Assembly: GCA_046092445.1 (NCBI GenBank)
Contig: JBJTDR010000053.1
Span: forward strand, 1-64,000
Direction: 5' to 3'
Length of the DNA stretch: 64,000 nucleotides
Origin: CAIUPE01 sp046092445
GTDB lineage: Bacteria; Pseudomonadota; Alphaproteobacteria; Rhizobiales; Beijerinckiaceae
Under the pieces are notes generated by a model that worked only from the letters and a program-made list of their open reading frames with translations, ran no database searches and had not been told where the DNA came from. Shown piece by piece: positions 53,608-61,885 of this stretch. The position numbers were made by a program, and so were the translations under genes. Position 1 is the first letter of the stretch. Each line of letters begins with the position of its first letter.

Positions 53608-54951
53608 TCACTTCCCGCTTGTCCCGACGATTTCCGCCAGCCGAGAGTAAGTATCGCTCATTGAAGTTGACTCTTCCTTACCTTGCCGAAGAAAATCTTC
53701 AAGTAATGGATAAAGTTTGATGGCCTCATCCACTTCTGCCGACGATCCGGCACGGTAGGCTCCCAATCTTATCAACTCCTCCATGTCAGCGTAGGTGGAC
53801 AAAATCGATCTTGCCCGCTGAATACTGGGCCAGTATTCCGGATCACAGGATTTGGGCATAGACCGGGAGATTGACTGCAAAACATTGACAGCAGGATACC
53901 GGCCCCGGGCAGCAATCGCCCGCTGCATGACAATATGACCATCCAGAATGCCTCTCACCGCATCCGCGATCGGTTCATTATGATCATCGCCGTCGACAAG
54001 AACCGTGAAAAGTCCTGTGATCGTCCCTTCATCAATGCCGGGTCCGGCCCGCTCCAGCAGACGGGGCAGCTCCGTAAAAACAGTTGGTGTATAACCCTTT
54101 GTTGTGGGTGGCTCCCCCGCCGCAAGCCCGATTTCTCGTTGTGCCATTGCAAAGCGGGTGACGCTGTCCATCATGCACAGCACATTGAGGCCTCGGTCCC
54201 TGAAATACTCGGCGACTGAAAGCGTCAGATAAGCGGCCTGCCGCCGCATGAGAGCGGGTTCGTCCGACGTCGCCACAATGACGACAGAGCGCGCAAGACC
54301 GGCCTCGCCCAGATCTTCCTGCAAAAACTCCTGAACCTCCCGGCCTCGCTCCCCAATCAATCCAATCACGGCAACATCGGAAGCCGCGTTGCGCGCGAGC
54401 ATCGACAGCAAAACAGATTTCCCGACGCCGGAACCGGCAAAGACCCCCATGCGCTGCCCTTTGCAGCAGGTCAGGAACGAGTCGAGTACGCGAACACCCA
54501 TCTGAAAAGGGGGACCAAGACGGCGGCGGGAATGCGCTGGAGGTGGATCGGCTCTGAGAGGCATGAAGTCAGAGCCCGATCCTAATGGACCGCGTGAGTC
54601 GATTGGCTCCCCCAACCCGTTCAGCACACGTCCGAGCCAGGAACCATCCGGAAAAACGCCTGATCGCCGATCCGTCAAAAGCGCGCGCATGCCCCGTCTG
54701 AGCCCGTCGACATTCCCGAACGGCATCGCGAGAGCAAATTCCGGCGTGACGCCGATAATCTCTGCCGAGACAAACCTGTCATTTCCGACCTCGATACGGA
54801 CACGCCCGCCAATCTCCATCAATTCGAGTGGGCCGACCAATTCAATCAGAAGACCGCGAACGCCCGCAACCCGTCCGAATATCTCGAACGAATCAATCCT
54901 GCCGAGGCCCGCAAACAGCGAATTGATTCGGCTTTCGGGAATCGGTGCCAT
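53608..54951 (-). CDS. fliI: Flagellum-specific ATPase FliI
   Basis: A 447-residue F1-beta-like ATPase that powers export. Walker A (GVFAGSGVGKSVLL), catalytic Glu region (GLIGERGREVQEFL), Walker B (LNVLCMMDSVTRFAMAQREI), then GEPPTTKGYTPTVFTELPRL are all present. ATG 54951 (MAPIPESR) with AGGGG upstream is preferred; ATG 55032 has no ribosome binding site. It reads away from ctrA, and the intergenic region carries a dense set of GANTC sites. Confidence 0.95.
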   Translation of the reverse strand: MAPIPESRINSLFAGLGRIDSFEIFGRVAGVRGLLIELVGPLELMEIGGRVRIEVGNDRFVSAEIIGVTPEFALAMPFGNVDGLRRGMRALLTDRRSGVFPDGSWLGRVLNGLGEPIDSRGPLGSGSDFMPLRADPPPAHSRRRLGPPFQMGVRVLDSFLTCCKGQRMGVFAGSGVGKSVLLSMLARNAASDVAVIGLIGERGREVQEFLQEDLGEAGLARSVVIVATSDEPALMRRQAAYLTLSVAEYFRDRGLNVLCMMDSVTRFAMAQREIGLAAGEPPTTKGYTPTVFTELPRLLERAGPGIDEGTITGLFTVLVDGDDHNEPIADAVRGILDGHIVMQRAIAARGRYPAVNVLQSISRSMPKSCDPEYWPSIQRARSILSTYADMEELIRLGAYRAGSSAEVDEAIKLYPLLEDFLRQGKEESTSMSDTYSRLAEIVGTSGK

Positions 54952-55038
54952 CCTGAAATGCCCCTTCGAGAGCAAAAAACCTGCCGCCTGCACGGAACTG
55001 GAAAAAAATCGATTACCGGCTAACGTTTTCATTGAAGA

Positions 55039-55073
55039 GAATCAACGACTCACAGCATTGAGTCAATTGAATC
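55039..55073. promoter_or_regulatory. Cluster of four GANTC (CcrM) sites between fliI and ctrA
   Basis: GAATC 55039-55043, GACTC 55047-55051, GAGTC 55060-55064 and GAATC 55069-55073: four sites in 35 bases, in the divergent intergenic region. One more GAATC is at 55188-55192. About one site per 256 bases is expected by chance. In Caulobacter, CcrM methylation of GANTC controls ctrA transcription. Confidence 0.65.
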
Positions 55074-55317
55074 ACTTAGCTCCACATCTTAAAGTCGGAA
55101 TTTAGTATGAAACAATCAAATTGTAATCAGAAATTCAACAATTTATCACGAATTTCAGATCACAATGATTTTAAGACTTGCGGGAATGAATCACTATTTG
55201 TTAACCATTCCGCGATAATTTTCTGATAACCGAAGCATAAGTCTGGCCAATATCTGCCGCAGGCAATCATGACGGCAGTCTTGCCAGACCGAACTGGAAC
55301 GGGACTGGGAACTTACA

Positions 55318-56019
55318 ATGCGCGTATTGCTTATTGAAGACGACAGCGCAACAGCGCAGAGCATTGAGTTGATGCTCAAATCCGAGAACTTCAACGTCTA
55401 CACGACGGATCTCGGAGAGGAGGGAATCGATCTTGGAAAGCTCTATGATTACGACATCATATTGTTGGACCTGAACCTGCCCGACATGTCAGGTTACGAG
55501 GTATTGCGCAGTCTTCGCGTTGCCAAGGTAAAGACACCGATTTTAATTCTTTCCGGATTGGCGGGCATCGAAGACAAAGTGCGCGGACTTGGATTCGGGG
55601 CAGATGACTACCTCACCAAACCCTTCCACAAGGATGAACTTGTTGCCCGGATACAGGCAATTGTCCGTCGATCCAAGGGGCACGCTCAATCCGTCATCAT
55701 CACCGGCGACCTTACTGTTAATCTGGATCAGAAGACGGTTGAGGTTGGCGGAGCGAGAGTGCATCTGACAGGCAAAGAATACCAGATGCTCGAACTCTTG
55801 AGCCTTCGGAAGGGAACAACTCTAACAAAGGAAATGTTCCTGAACCATCTCTATGGCGGTATGGACGAGCCAGAACTCAAAATTATTGATGTTTTCATCT
55901 GCAAGCTCCGGAAAAAACTTGCCAATGCTTCAGAGGGGCGCAACTACATTGAAACGGTGTGGGGCCGCGGCTACGTCCTTCGGGAATTTGTCGACGAGGC
56001 AGTTCGTTTATCTGCCTGA
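55318..56019 (+). CDS. ctrA: Cell-cycle master response regulator CtrA
   Basis: A 233-residue OmpR-type regulator with a receiver domain (acidic pair E7/D8-D9, phospho-Asp D51, Lys in TKPFHKDEL) and a winged-helix domain (VHLTGKEYQMLELLSLRKGT, IDVFICKLRKKL, YIETVWGRGYVLRE). Length and the whole sequence are those of CtrA. It governs flagellar, division and replication genes in alphaproteobacteria. About 370 bases separate it from fliI; that region carries GANTC sites and a CtrA half-site TTAACCAT at 55201. It is convergent with chpT, 100 bases apart. Confidence 0.98.
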   Translation: MRVLLIEDDSATAQSIELMLKSENFNVYTTDLGEEGIDLGKLYDYDIILLDLNLPDMSGYEVLRSLRVAKVKTPILILSGLAGIEDKVRGLGFGADDYLTKPFHKDELVARIQAIVRRSKGHAQSVIITGDLTVNLDQKTVEVGGARVHLTGKEYQMLELLSLRKGTTLTKEMFLNHLYGGMDEPELKIIDVFICKLRKKLANASEGRNYIETVWGRGYVLREFVDEAVRLSA

Positions 56020-56051
56020 ATTCAAGCATATATGCCGCGAAATTGGAGCTT

Positions 56052-56065
56052 GGAGACGCGTCTCC
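56052..56065. other. Perfect 14-bp palindrome between ctrA and chpT
   Basis: GGAGACGCGTCTCC sits between the two convergent stops. With no T run it is not an ordinary terminator; it may be a bidirectional RNA stem or a binding site. Confidence 0.5.
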
Positions 56066-56119
56066 GGGCCGTAGTCAATGTTATCATGGCCGTTTGAAGA
56101 GTTTTCGTCAGCCGCACAC

Positions 56120-56770
56120 TCACCGCGCCTCTATCACGACCGTGTCTTCGTGGAGCGTGAACGTCACTTTCATTGTAGCCGCCGTTGCCAGAAGTCCCGC
56201 ATAAAAAGGCTGGATAGCATGCGCATCGATACCGTTGCTGCCAGCCCGACCGGCGAGATAGTCCTCGAAATGGGGTGGAATACGTGCGCTCACGCCTTTC
56301 GCGGCAATCTTGATCACAACGCGATCTTGATCCTTGTCCAGCGCCACCGTCATCTCGCCGCCACGAGGGATCGCATGAGAAGCCACCATGAGCAAATTGA
56401 GCAGCAGTTTGACAATGTTTTTCGGGAGAAATTCACGCGGTGCCTGCCACACGAGAGACACTCGATCATCTTGGATAAATCCGCGAGCAACCTGCTCCGC
56501 ATCTCCTAAATCGATCGAAGATCCCGCTGACCCGGCGGCACCAAATGCGATACGTGCGAATTGTAGCCTTGCCGACGCCTGTTTTGCGCTTTTCCGGATC
56601 AGGTCATGTGCGAATTCCCGCATCGACCCGTCACCTTCGTCATCAAGCACCTCAAGCCCGTTCACGATCGCACCGACCGGACTGATCACGTCATGGCAAA
56701 CCCTGCTGCATAGCAAGGCCGCCAGATCCAGAGGATCAAGCGTTACGGCAATTGTTTCTGATTCATCCAT
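56120..56770 (-). CDS. chpT: Histidine phosphotransferase ChpT
   Basis: A 216-residue phosphotransfer protein that passes phosphate from the CckA kinase to CtrA and CpdR. The phospho-histidine is in LAALLCSRVCHDVISPVGAI, followed by GLEVLDDEG and a degenerate histidine-kinase-like ATPase fold. ATG 56770 (MDESETIAV) is chosen; the frame is open from 56794. It faces ctrA, so kinase-relay partner and target gene are neighbours here. No cckA or cpdR in the window. Confidence 0.93.
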   Translation of the reverse strand: MDESETIAVTLDPLDLAALLCSRVCHDVISPVGAIVNGLEVLDDEGDGSMREFAHDLIRKSAKQASARLQFARIAFGAAGSAGSSIDLGDAEQVARGFIQDDRVSLVWQAPREFLPKNIVKLLLNLLMVASHAIPRGGEMTVALDKDQDRVVIKIAAKGVSARIPPHFEDYLAGRAGSNGIDAHAIQPFYAGLLATAATMKVTFTLHEDTVVIEAR

Positions 56771-56891
56771 GATGTCTGATTTCCTCCTTTGCATTGAAAC
56801 GCTGCTGCCATCGGAGTTTCATTCTGCAACTGATCCGGAAAGTATTGTCTCTTGCGTGCAATACTGCCTTGCCAATGACATAAATCCTGTA

Positions 56892-56913
56892 GAATCATAA
56901 GCCCTATTGATTC
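56892..56913. promoter_or_regulatory. Two GANTC sites in the chpT-eipA divergent region
   Basis: GAATC 56892-56896 and GATTC 56909-56913 lie between the divergent chpT and DUF1134 genes, 12 bases apart. Confidence 0.4.
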
Positions 56914-56981
56914 GCCTTTAATCGTCTCGCATAAAACCGGTAACGGATCGTTACAATCAAAAGAACGGGAGTGAGTTGATC

Positions 56982-57617
56982 ATGAAATTCCCATACGGAT
57001 CGGAATTGGCCATGAGATCGATGCGATTTCTTTGGCTTGGACTTTCGTTGATCGCCATCGGTGTGACTTTGCCGGCAAACGCACAAACGAAGCTGCAACC
57101 CGAGAAGCCGCTCGGATCTTCCGCCGTTGCCCCCACTCCTTTCAAGACGGATGATCTTGTCAGAACAGGACATAAATTCTTCGGAAGCCTGTCGCAGGGC
57201 CTTGCGTCGGCCATTGAAGCTGCTGTTTCGCGATGGGGCCAGCCAAACGGTTATATTCTGGGCCAAGAGGCGTCTGGCGCATTCGTCGGCGGTCTTCGTT
57301 ACGGCGAGGGCACCCTTTATACAAAGAACGCCGGTGATCGCCCCGTCTTCTGGCAAGGCCCCTCAGTCGGTTTCGATTTTGGTGGGCAAGGTGCCCGCAC
57401 CATGATGCTCGTCTATAATCTTCCGTCGACGGAAGGGATTTATCGGAGATTTGGTGGCGTCGACGGATCAGCGTTTTTCGTCGGTGGCTTCAGCGCGACA
57501 GCGTTGATTTCCGACAACATCGTCGTCGTACCTATTGGCTCTGGCGTCGGTGCACGACTTGGTGTGAATTTCGGTTATCTCAAATTTACGAGCGAGAGCA
57601 CATGGAACCCGTTCTGA
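56982..57617 (+). CDS. eipA: DUF1134 periplasmic protein (EipA-like)
   Basis: A 211-residue secreted protein: signal peptide with cleavage near LPANAQT, then a DUF1134 domain with GQPNGYILGQEASGAFVGGLRYGEG, here in parts, and FDFGGQGARTMMLVYNLPS. In Brucella the family member EipA supports envelope integrity and is under CtrA control. The start is ambiguous: ATG 56982 is used, TTG 56976 also fits a GGGAG upstream. Its place beside ctrA and chpT agrees with membership of the CtrA regulon. Confidence 0.85.
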   Translation: MKFPYGSELAMRSMRFLWLGLSLIAIGVTLPANAQTKLQPEKPLGSSAVAPTPFKTDDLVRTGHKFFGSLSQGLASAIEAAVSRWGQPNGYILGQEASGAFVGGLRYGEGTLYTKNAGDRPVFWQGPSVGFDFGGQGARTMMLVYNLPSTEGIYRRFGGVDGSAFFVGGFSATALISDNIVVVPIGSGVGARLGVNFGYLKFTSESTWNPF

Positions 57618-57632
57618 TAGCTGAGCGCGAGA

Positions 57633-58838
57633 TCACGCCAGATCTGATAGGGCCTGTCGAAGATCGCTGATCAGATCATCAGGGTGCTCTAATCCGACAG
57701 ACAGGCGCACCAGTCCGTCCGCAATGTCCATTGCGGCGCGCTCTTCAGGAGTAAAACGCTGATGCGTTGTGGTCGCGGGATGCGTGACCAAAGTCTTGGC
57801 ATCCCCGAGATTGTTCGAGATGCGGATCAAGTCCAGCGCATTCATCATTTTGAAGGCGGCAGCTTTTCCGCCCCTGAGCTCAAAAGCAATCAGCGTCGAG
57901 CCGCCTGACATTTGCCGCTTGATGATATCCGCCTGAGGGTGATCCGCACGTCCACAATAAATCACGCGGGAAAATTCTGCCCGCTCGGTAAGAAAATCTG
58001 CAAGTGTGGCGGCACTGCGCGTCTGGCGCTCGACCCGCAAAGGTAATGTCTCCAACCCTTTCAACAAAACCCACGCATTGAAAGGCGACAGCGCAGGTCC
58101 GGTCTGCCTCAGCAACGTCTTGATATGGGCATCGATGAATTCCTGTGAGGCGAGGATCACGCCGCCAAGGCATCGCCCCTGCCCGTCAATGTGCTTTGTC
58201 GCGGAATAGACAACACAATCCGCACCCAGCAGCAGAGGCCTCTGCTGCATCGGTGTCGCGAAGACATTATCAACGGTCAGCTTCGCACCACATCCATGAG
58301 CCAGTTCCGCCACCGTCGCGATGTCGATCACCTCCAAGGTCGGGTTAGACGGGCTTTCGAGAAAAAACACCTTTGTATTTGCCCGTATGGCCGCGCGCCA
58401 CGCATTCATATCCGTCCCGTCAACCATCGTCGACTCGACACCGAAACGCGGCAAAAACTCGTGGATCACATAGCGGCATGATCCAAAGAGTGCACGGGAA
58501 GCTACCACATGATCGCCCGCTTTCAACTGGCCAAGCAGCGCTGACGTGACAGCCGCCATCCCCGTTGCCGTCGCCCGGGCAGCCTCGGCGCCTTCGAGCG
58601 AGGCCATCCGCGCCTCGAACATCGCCACCGTCGGGTTCGAAAACCGCGCATAGATATAGCCGGGCGACTCGTCCTTAAACCGTGCCTCGCACTCTTCCGC
58701 CGAATCGTAAACATGGCCCTGAGTTAGAAAAAGCGCCTCGGATGTCTCGCCAAAAGAGGAACGAAAGGTTCCTTCATGAACGAGGCGTGTCTCCAAATGA
58801 AACACCGCCTTGTCGGAAGATCCAGTACGCTCGCCCAT
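57633..58838 (-). CDS. metZ: O-succinylhomoserine sulfhydrylase
   Basis: A 401-residue PLP enzyme of the Cys/Met metabolism family that makes homocysteine directly from O-succinylhomoserine and sulfide. The PLP lysine is in VVYSATKHIDGQGR; also FATPMQQRPLLLGAD and the C-terminal VRLSVGLEHPDDLI. Product homocysteine is the acceptor for the betaine methyltransferase at 24.3 kb, and the sulfide comes from the cys operon next door. It converges on eipA (16 bases between stops). Confidence 0.95.
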   Translation of the reverse strand: MGERTGSSDKAVFHLETRLVHEGTFRSSFGETSEALFLTQGHVYDSAEECEARFKDESPGYIYARFSNPTVAMFEARMASLEGAEAARATATGMAAVTSALLGQLKAGDHVVASRALFGSCRYVIHEFLPRFGVESTMVDGTDMNAWRAAIRANTKVFFLESPSNPTLEVIDIATVAELAHGCGAKLTVDNVFATPMQQRPLLLGADCVVYSATKHIDGQGRCLGGVILASQEFIDAHIKTLLRQTGPALSPFNAWVLLKGLETLPLRVERQTRSAATLADFLTERAEFSRVIYCGRADHPQADIIKRQMSGGSTLIAFELRGGKAAAFKMMNALDLIRISNNLGDAKTLVTHPATTTHQRFTPEERAAMDIADGLVRLSVGLEHPDDLISDLRQALSDLA

Positions 58839-59098
58839 GACAATGACTCCATCCGGGATTTATACGGCATTAAACTGTACTTTCATCTTGACATACGCTT
58901 AATGTTGTCGTTCGTAAAGACGGAAATTTGTATTTTTTATAGGACTTACTCGTATCAAAAGATCAAAATAGAATATCAAATATTAACAAATACAATTTGT
59001 AAATTAAAAAAATTTCCAATTCTATTTGTCAAATAAATCAAAAGTCTGTATCATTCGTTTAATCGAAAAGACCAATCGCTTTCGGACAATGCTGCACC
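58839..59098. other. AT-rich intergenic region between metZ and the cys operon
   Basis: A 260-base divergent control region. About 58900-59050 is strongly AT-rich, unlike the flanking genes, and could act as an UP-type promoter element or as a regulator binding region. I see no SAM-II riboswitch pattern upstream of metZ. Confidence 0.55.
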
Positions 59099-59410
59099 AT
59101 GCCCTTTCTGAACGTCACTGACCGAGCAGGAAAGCAACATACGCTGGAAACCGTCGAAGGTTGGCGCGTGATGGAAATTCTTCGCGACTACAAGGTGGGA
59201 ATCGAGGGAATTTGTGGCGGCTCATGCGATTGCGGGAGCTGCCACGTCGTAATCGCCCCTGAATGGCGGGACCGTCTGCACCCTGCCCGCGACGAGGAAA
59301 TCGACCGCCTCGATCAATTGCCCCTCCTTCATCGCGGTTCCCGCCTCGCCTGTCAGATCATCTGGTCGGATGATCTTGACGGCCTGAGCCTGACAATTCC
59401 GGAAGCATGA
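59099..59410 (+). CDS. [2Fe-2S] ferredoxin (adrenodoxin type)
   Basis: A 103-residue ferredoxin with the cluster ligands C-x5-C-x2-C plus a distal Cys (GICGGSCDCGSCHV, then LACQI). It begins the operon with DUF2849, cysI, DUF934 and cysG, so it is the probable electron donor of the sulfite reductase in place of an NADPH flavoprotein. ATG 59099 lies near the AT-rich control region. Confidence 0.92.
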   Translation: MPFLNVTDRAGKQHTLETVEGWRVMEILRDYKVGIEGICGGSCDCGSCHVVIAPEWRDRLHPARDEEIDRLDQLPLLHRGSRLACQIIWSDDLDGLSLTIPEA

Positions 59411-59411
59411 A

Positions 59412-59744
59412 ATGGCAAAAGCACCCCCTTTCCCGTCCATTCTGATCGCCAATGACTTGATCGACGGCGATGTCATTTTTGCAAGTGCCTCGGGCTGGGT
59501 TCGTCATCATGCGGATGCCCGCATTGCAATAACGGCAGCAGACGCCGGGACGCTGCTTGAGGTAGCAGCAAAGGCTCTGGCCAACAATGAAATCGTCGAT
59601 CCCTATCTCGTTGAGGTTGTGGTTGGTGCCGACGGAATTCCCGAACCAATTCATTATCGCGAAAAAATGCGGACACTCGGGCCAAGCATCCGCACCGACC
59701 TCGGCAAACAAGCGGAACGCGGAGCACGCAATGTATCACTATGA
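59412..59744 (+). CDS. DUF2849 family protein
   Basis: A 110-residue protein with the DUF2849 pattern: ANDLIDGDVIFASASGWVRH, NNEIVDPYLVEV and a C-terminal part PIHYREKMRTLGPSIR. Encoded between cysG or ferredoxin and cysI in many alphaproteobacteria; a role in sulfite reductase function is likely but unknown. It overlaps cysI by 14 bases. Confidence 0.88.
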   Translation: MAKAPPFPSILIANDLIDGDVIFASASGWVRHHADARIAITAADAGTLLEVAAKALANNEIVDPYLVEVVVGADGIPEPIHYREKMRTLGPSIRTDLGKQAERGARNVSL

Positions 59745-61392
59745 CGAATTCGACCGCAGCTTTGTTCAAGAACGTGTCGCGGAATTCCGTGCCCAAGTTG
59801 CCCGCAGGCTGGATGGCTCGCTCACCGAGGATGAATTCAAACCCTTGCGGCTTATGAACGGCCTCTATCTCCAGTTGCACGCCTATATGCTCCGCATTGC
59901 CATTCCCTATGGCACCTTGTCCTCGGTGCAGATGCGCCAATTGGCCATGATTGGTGATCGGTGGGACAAGGGCTACGGGCACTTCACGACGCGCCAGAAC
60001 ATCCAGTTCAACTGGCCGAAACTTGCTGATGTTCCCGATATGCTGCAAGCCCTGGCAGATGTCGACATGCACGCAATCCAGACTTCCGGCAATTGCATCC
60101 GCAATGTCACTGCCGACCATTTCGCCGGTGTTGCGGCGGACGAGGTCGAGGATCCCCGCCCGACGGCTGAACTCATGCGGCAATGGTCGAGCCTGCACCC
60201 GGAATTCAGCTTTCTCCCGCGCAAATTCAAGATTGCGATCACCGGCGCCCGACATGATCGCGCCGCGATCAAGGCGCATGACATCGGCATTCGCATTCTC
60301 CGCCATCCCCTGAGTGGAGAAACCGGTTACGAGATCAGCGTCGGCGGTGGCCTCGGGCGGACGCCCATGATCGGCAAAACCATCCGCGACTTCCTCCCGA
60401 AAGCGGATTTGCTGCCCTATCTCGAAGCCCTCATGCGGGTCTACAACGCGGAAGGGCGGCGCGATAACAAATACAAGGCCCGCGTTAAAATTCTCGTCCA
60501 TGAGATCGGCATCGAACCCATGCGAGCGGCAGTCGAGGCAGAATTCACTGCGACCAATCGGGATGCGGTTGCTCCTGATCCCGCCGAGATCGCCCGCATC
60601 GAACGCGCTTTCATGCCACCCGCTTATGAACGCCTGCCGGATGAAAGCGCCTCTCTCGCGCGCCAAAGCGCAGCGAATGCCGAATTTTCGCAATGGGTCG
60701 CGGTCAACACCTTCGCCCACAAGCAACCGGGCTATTCAGCCGTCACCGTGTCCTTGAAACCAATTGGTGGCGCGCCGGGCGATGCCACCTCCGGCCAGAT
60801 GCGCGCTCTCGCCGATGCGGCTGATGCTTTCAGTTTCAGTGAATTGCGCGTCACCCATCACCAGAACATCGTGCTCCCGAATGTCAAAAAAGACGATCTG
60901 TTCGAACTCTGGCAGCGCCTCGCGGCCCATGAGCTTGCGACCGCAAATATTGGACTCATCTCCGATATCATCGCCTGCCCCGGAATGGATTATTGCTCGC
61001 TCGCGACAGCGCGTTCGATCCCGATTGCCCAAGCCATCGCGCAGCGCTTCGCATCACCCGAACGCCAGCGCACCATTGGCGAGTTGGGCATCAAGATTTC
61101 GGGTTGCATCAATGCCTGCGGCCATCATCATGTCGGCAATATCGGCATTCTCGGGCTCGAAAAATCCGGAGCCGAGAGCTACCAGATCACACTCGGCGGT
61201 GATGCCACCGAAACAGCGGCTATCGGGGAACGGCTCGGGCCGGGTGTCGGCGCGGAAGACATCCCCGACACGCTGGAACGGATCGTCGACATCTACCTTG
61301 CCGAGCGGTCACCGGATGAGCGCTTCATCGATACCTATCGCCGTGTTGGTATTGAACGCTTCAGAGGAGCCATCCATGCCCTTGATTCATGA
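59731..61392 (+). CDS. cysI: Sulfite reductase hemoprotein (CysI-type)
   Basis: A 553-residue siroheme and 4Fe-4S enzyme that reduces sulfite to sulfide. Two nitrite/sulfite reductase ferredoxin-like halves are visible; cluster cysteines are C-x5-C (ACPGMDYCSLA) and C-x3-C (SGCINACGHHHVG); siroheme-binding basic residues are in YGHFTTRQNIQFNW and GNCIRNVTADHF. ATG 59731 (MYHYDEFDRSF) is family-typical; the frame is open 48 codons more within the preceding gene. There is no cysJ here; the ferredoxin above should donate electrons. Confidence 0.94.
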   Translation: MYHYDEFDRSFVQERVAEFRAQVARRLDGSLTEDEFKPLRLMNGLYLQLHAYMLRIAIPYGTLSSVQMRQLAMIGDRWDKGYGHFTTRQNIQFNWPKLADVPDMLQALADVDMHAIQTSGNCIRNVTADHFAGVAADEVEDPRPTAELMRQWSSLHPEFSFLPRKFKIAITGARHDRAAIKAHDIGIRILRHPLSGETGYEISVGGGLGRTPMIGKTIRDFLPKADLLPYLEALMRVYNAEGRRDNKYKARVKILVHEIGIEPMRAAVEAEFTATNRDAVAPDPAEIARIERAFMPPAYERLPDESASLARQSAANAEFSQWVAVNTFAHKQPGYSAVTVSLKPIGGAPGDATSGQMRALADAADAFSFSELRVTHHQNIVLPNVKKDDLFELWQRLAAHELATANIGLISDIIACPGMDYCSLATARSIPIAQAIAQRFASPERQRTIGELGIKISGCINACGHHHVGNIGILGLEKSGAESYQITLGGDATETAAIGERLGPGVGAEDIPDTLERIVDIYLAERSPDERFIDTYRRVGIERFRGAIHALDS

Positions 61393-61885
61393 AAACAAGT
61401 TTGTCCCCGATCACTGGCAAAGACTGGCTGATGATCAACCGGTTCCGGCGGACGGCAATATCATCATCCCGCTTCAGCGACTGGACGAGGCGCGTCAGGT
61501 GCGAGGGAGTGCACTTTCGTCAATCGGCATCCATCTCACCAATATTGCCCGGATTGAAGATATCATCCCGCTCCTTCAAAACTTGCAGATGATCTCGATT
61601 GCCTTTCCGGCCTTCAGCGACGGCCGTGGCTTCAGCCTCGCCAAACGCCTACGCCGCCTCGTCTTCAAAGGCACGCTCCGCGCCCATGGCCCGTTGATTG
61701 CCGATCAATATCCACACGCTTTGGCCTGCGGTTTTGATGAAATAGAGATCAGTGAAAGCCATGCACTGCGCCATCGCGAAGCCTACTGGCGTGCCGCCAC
61801 AGGATCGATTAGTTTAGGGTATCAACGCGGCTATGCACGGTCCGGAACAATTCTGGACAGGCGAGCCGCTTCCAGGCGTGCTTGA
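61376..61885 (+). CDS. DUF934 family protein
   Basis: A 169-residue protein with the DUF934 pattern: SIGIHLTNIARIEDIIPLL, FPAFSDGRGFSLAKRLRR and FDEIEISESHALRHREAYWR. Members are encoded with cysI or cysH in alphaproteobacteria and are presumed to help sulfite reduction. ATG 61376 with AGAGGAGCC upstream overlaps cysI by 17 bases. Confidence 0.9.
   Translation: MPLIHENKFVPDHWQRLADDQPVPADGNIIIPLQRLDEARQVRGSALSSIGIHLTNIARIEDIIPLLQNLQMISIAFPAFSDGRGFSLAKRLRRLVFKGTLRAHGPLIADQYPHALACGFDEIEISESHALRHREAYWRAATGSISLGYQRGYARSGTILDRRAASRRA

Noticed and set aside
55201..55229. Full CtrA box immediately upstream of ctrA
   Set aside because: There is a half-site TTAACCAT at 55201 and an ATAA-N7-ATAA at 55215-55229, but no TTAA-N7-TTAA; too weak to list as a site.
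58839..58900. SAM-II riboswitch in the metZ leader
   Set aside because: The conserved SAM-II stem and pseudoknot words are not found on the minus strand upstream of metZ; only an AT-rich control region is seen.
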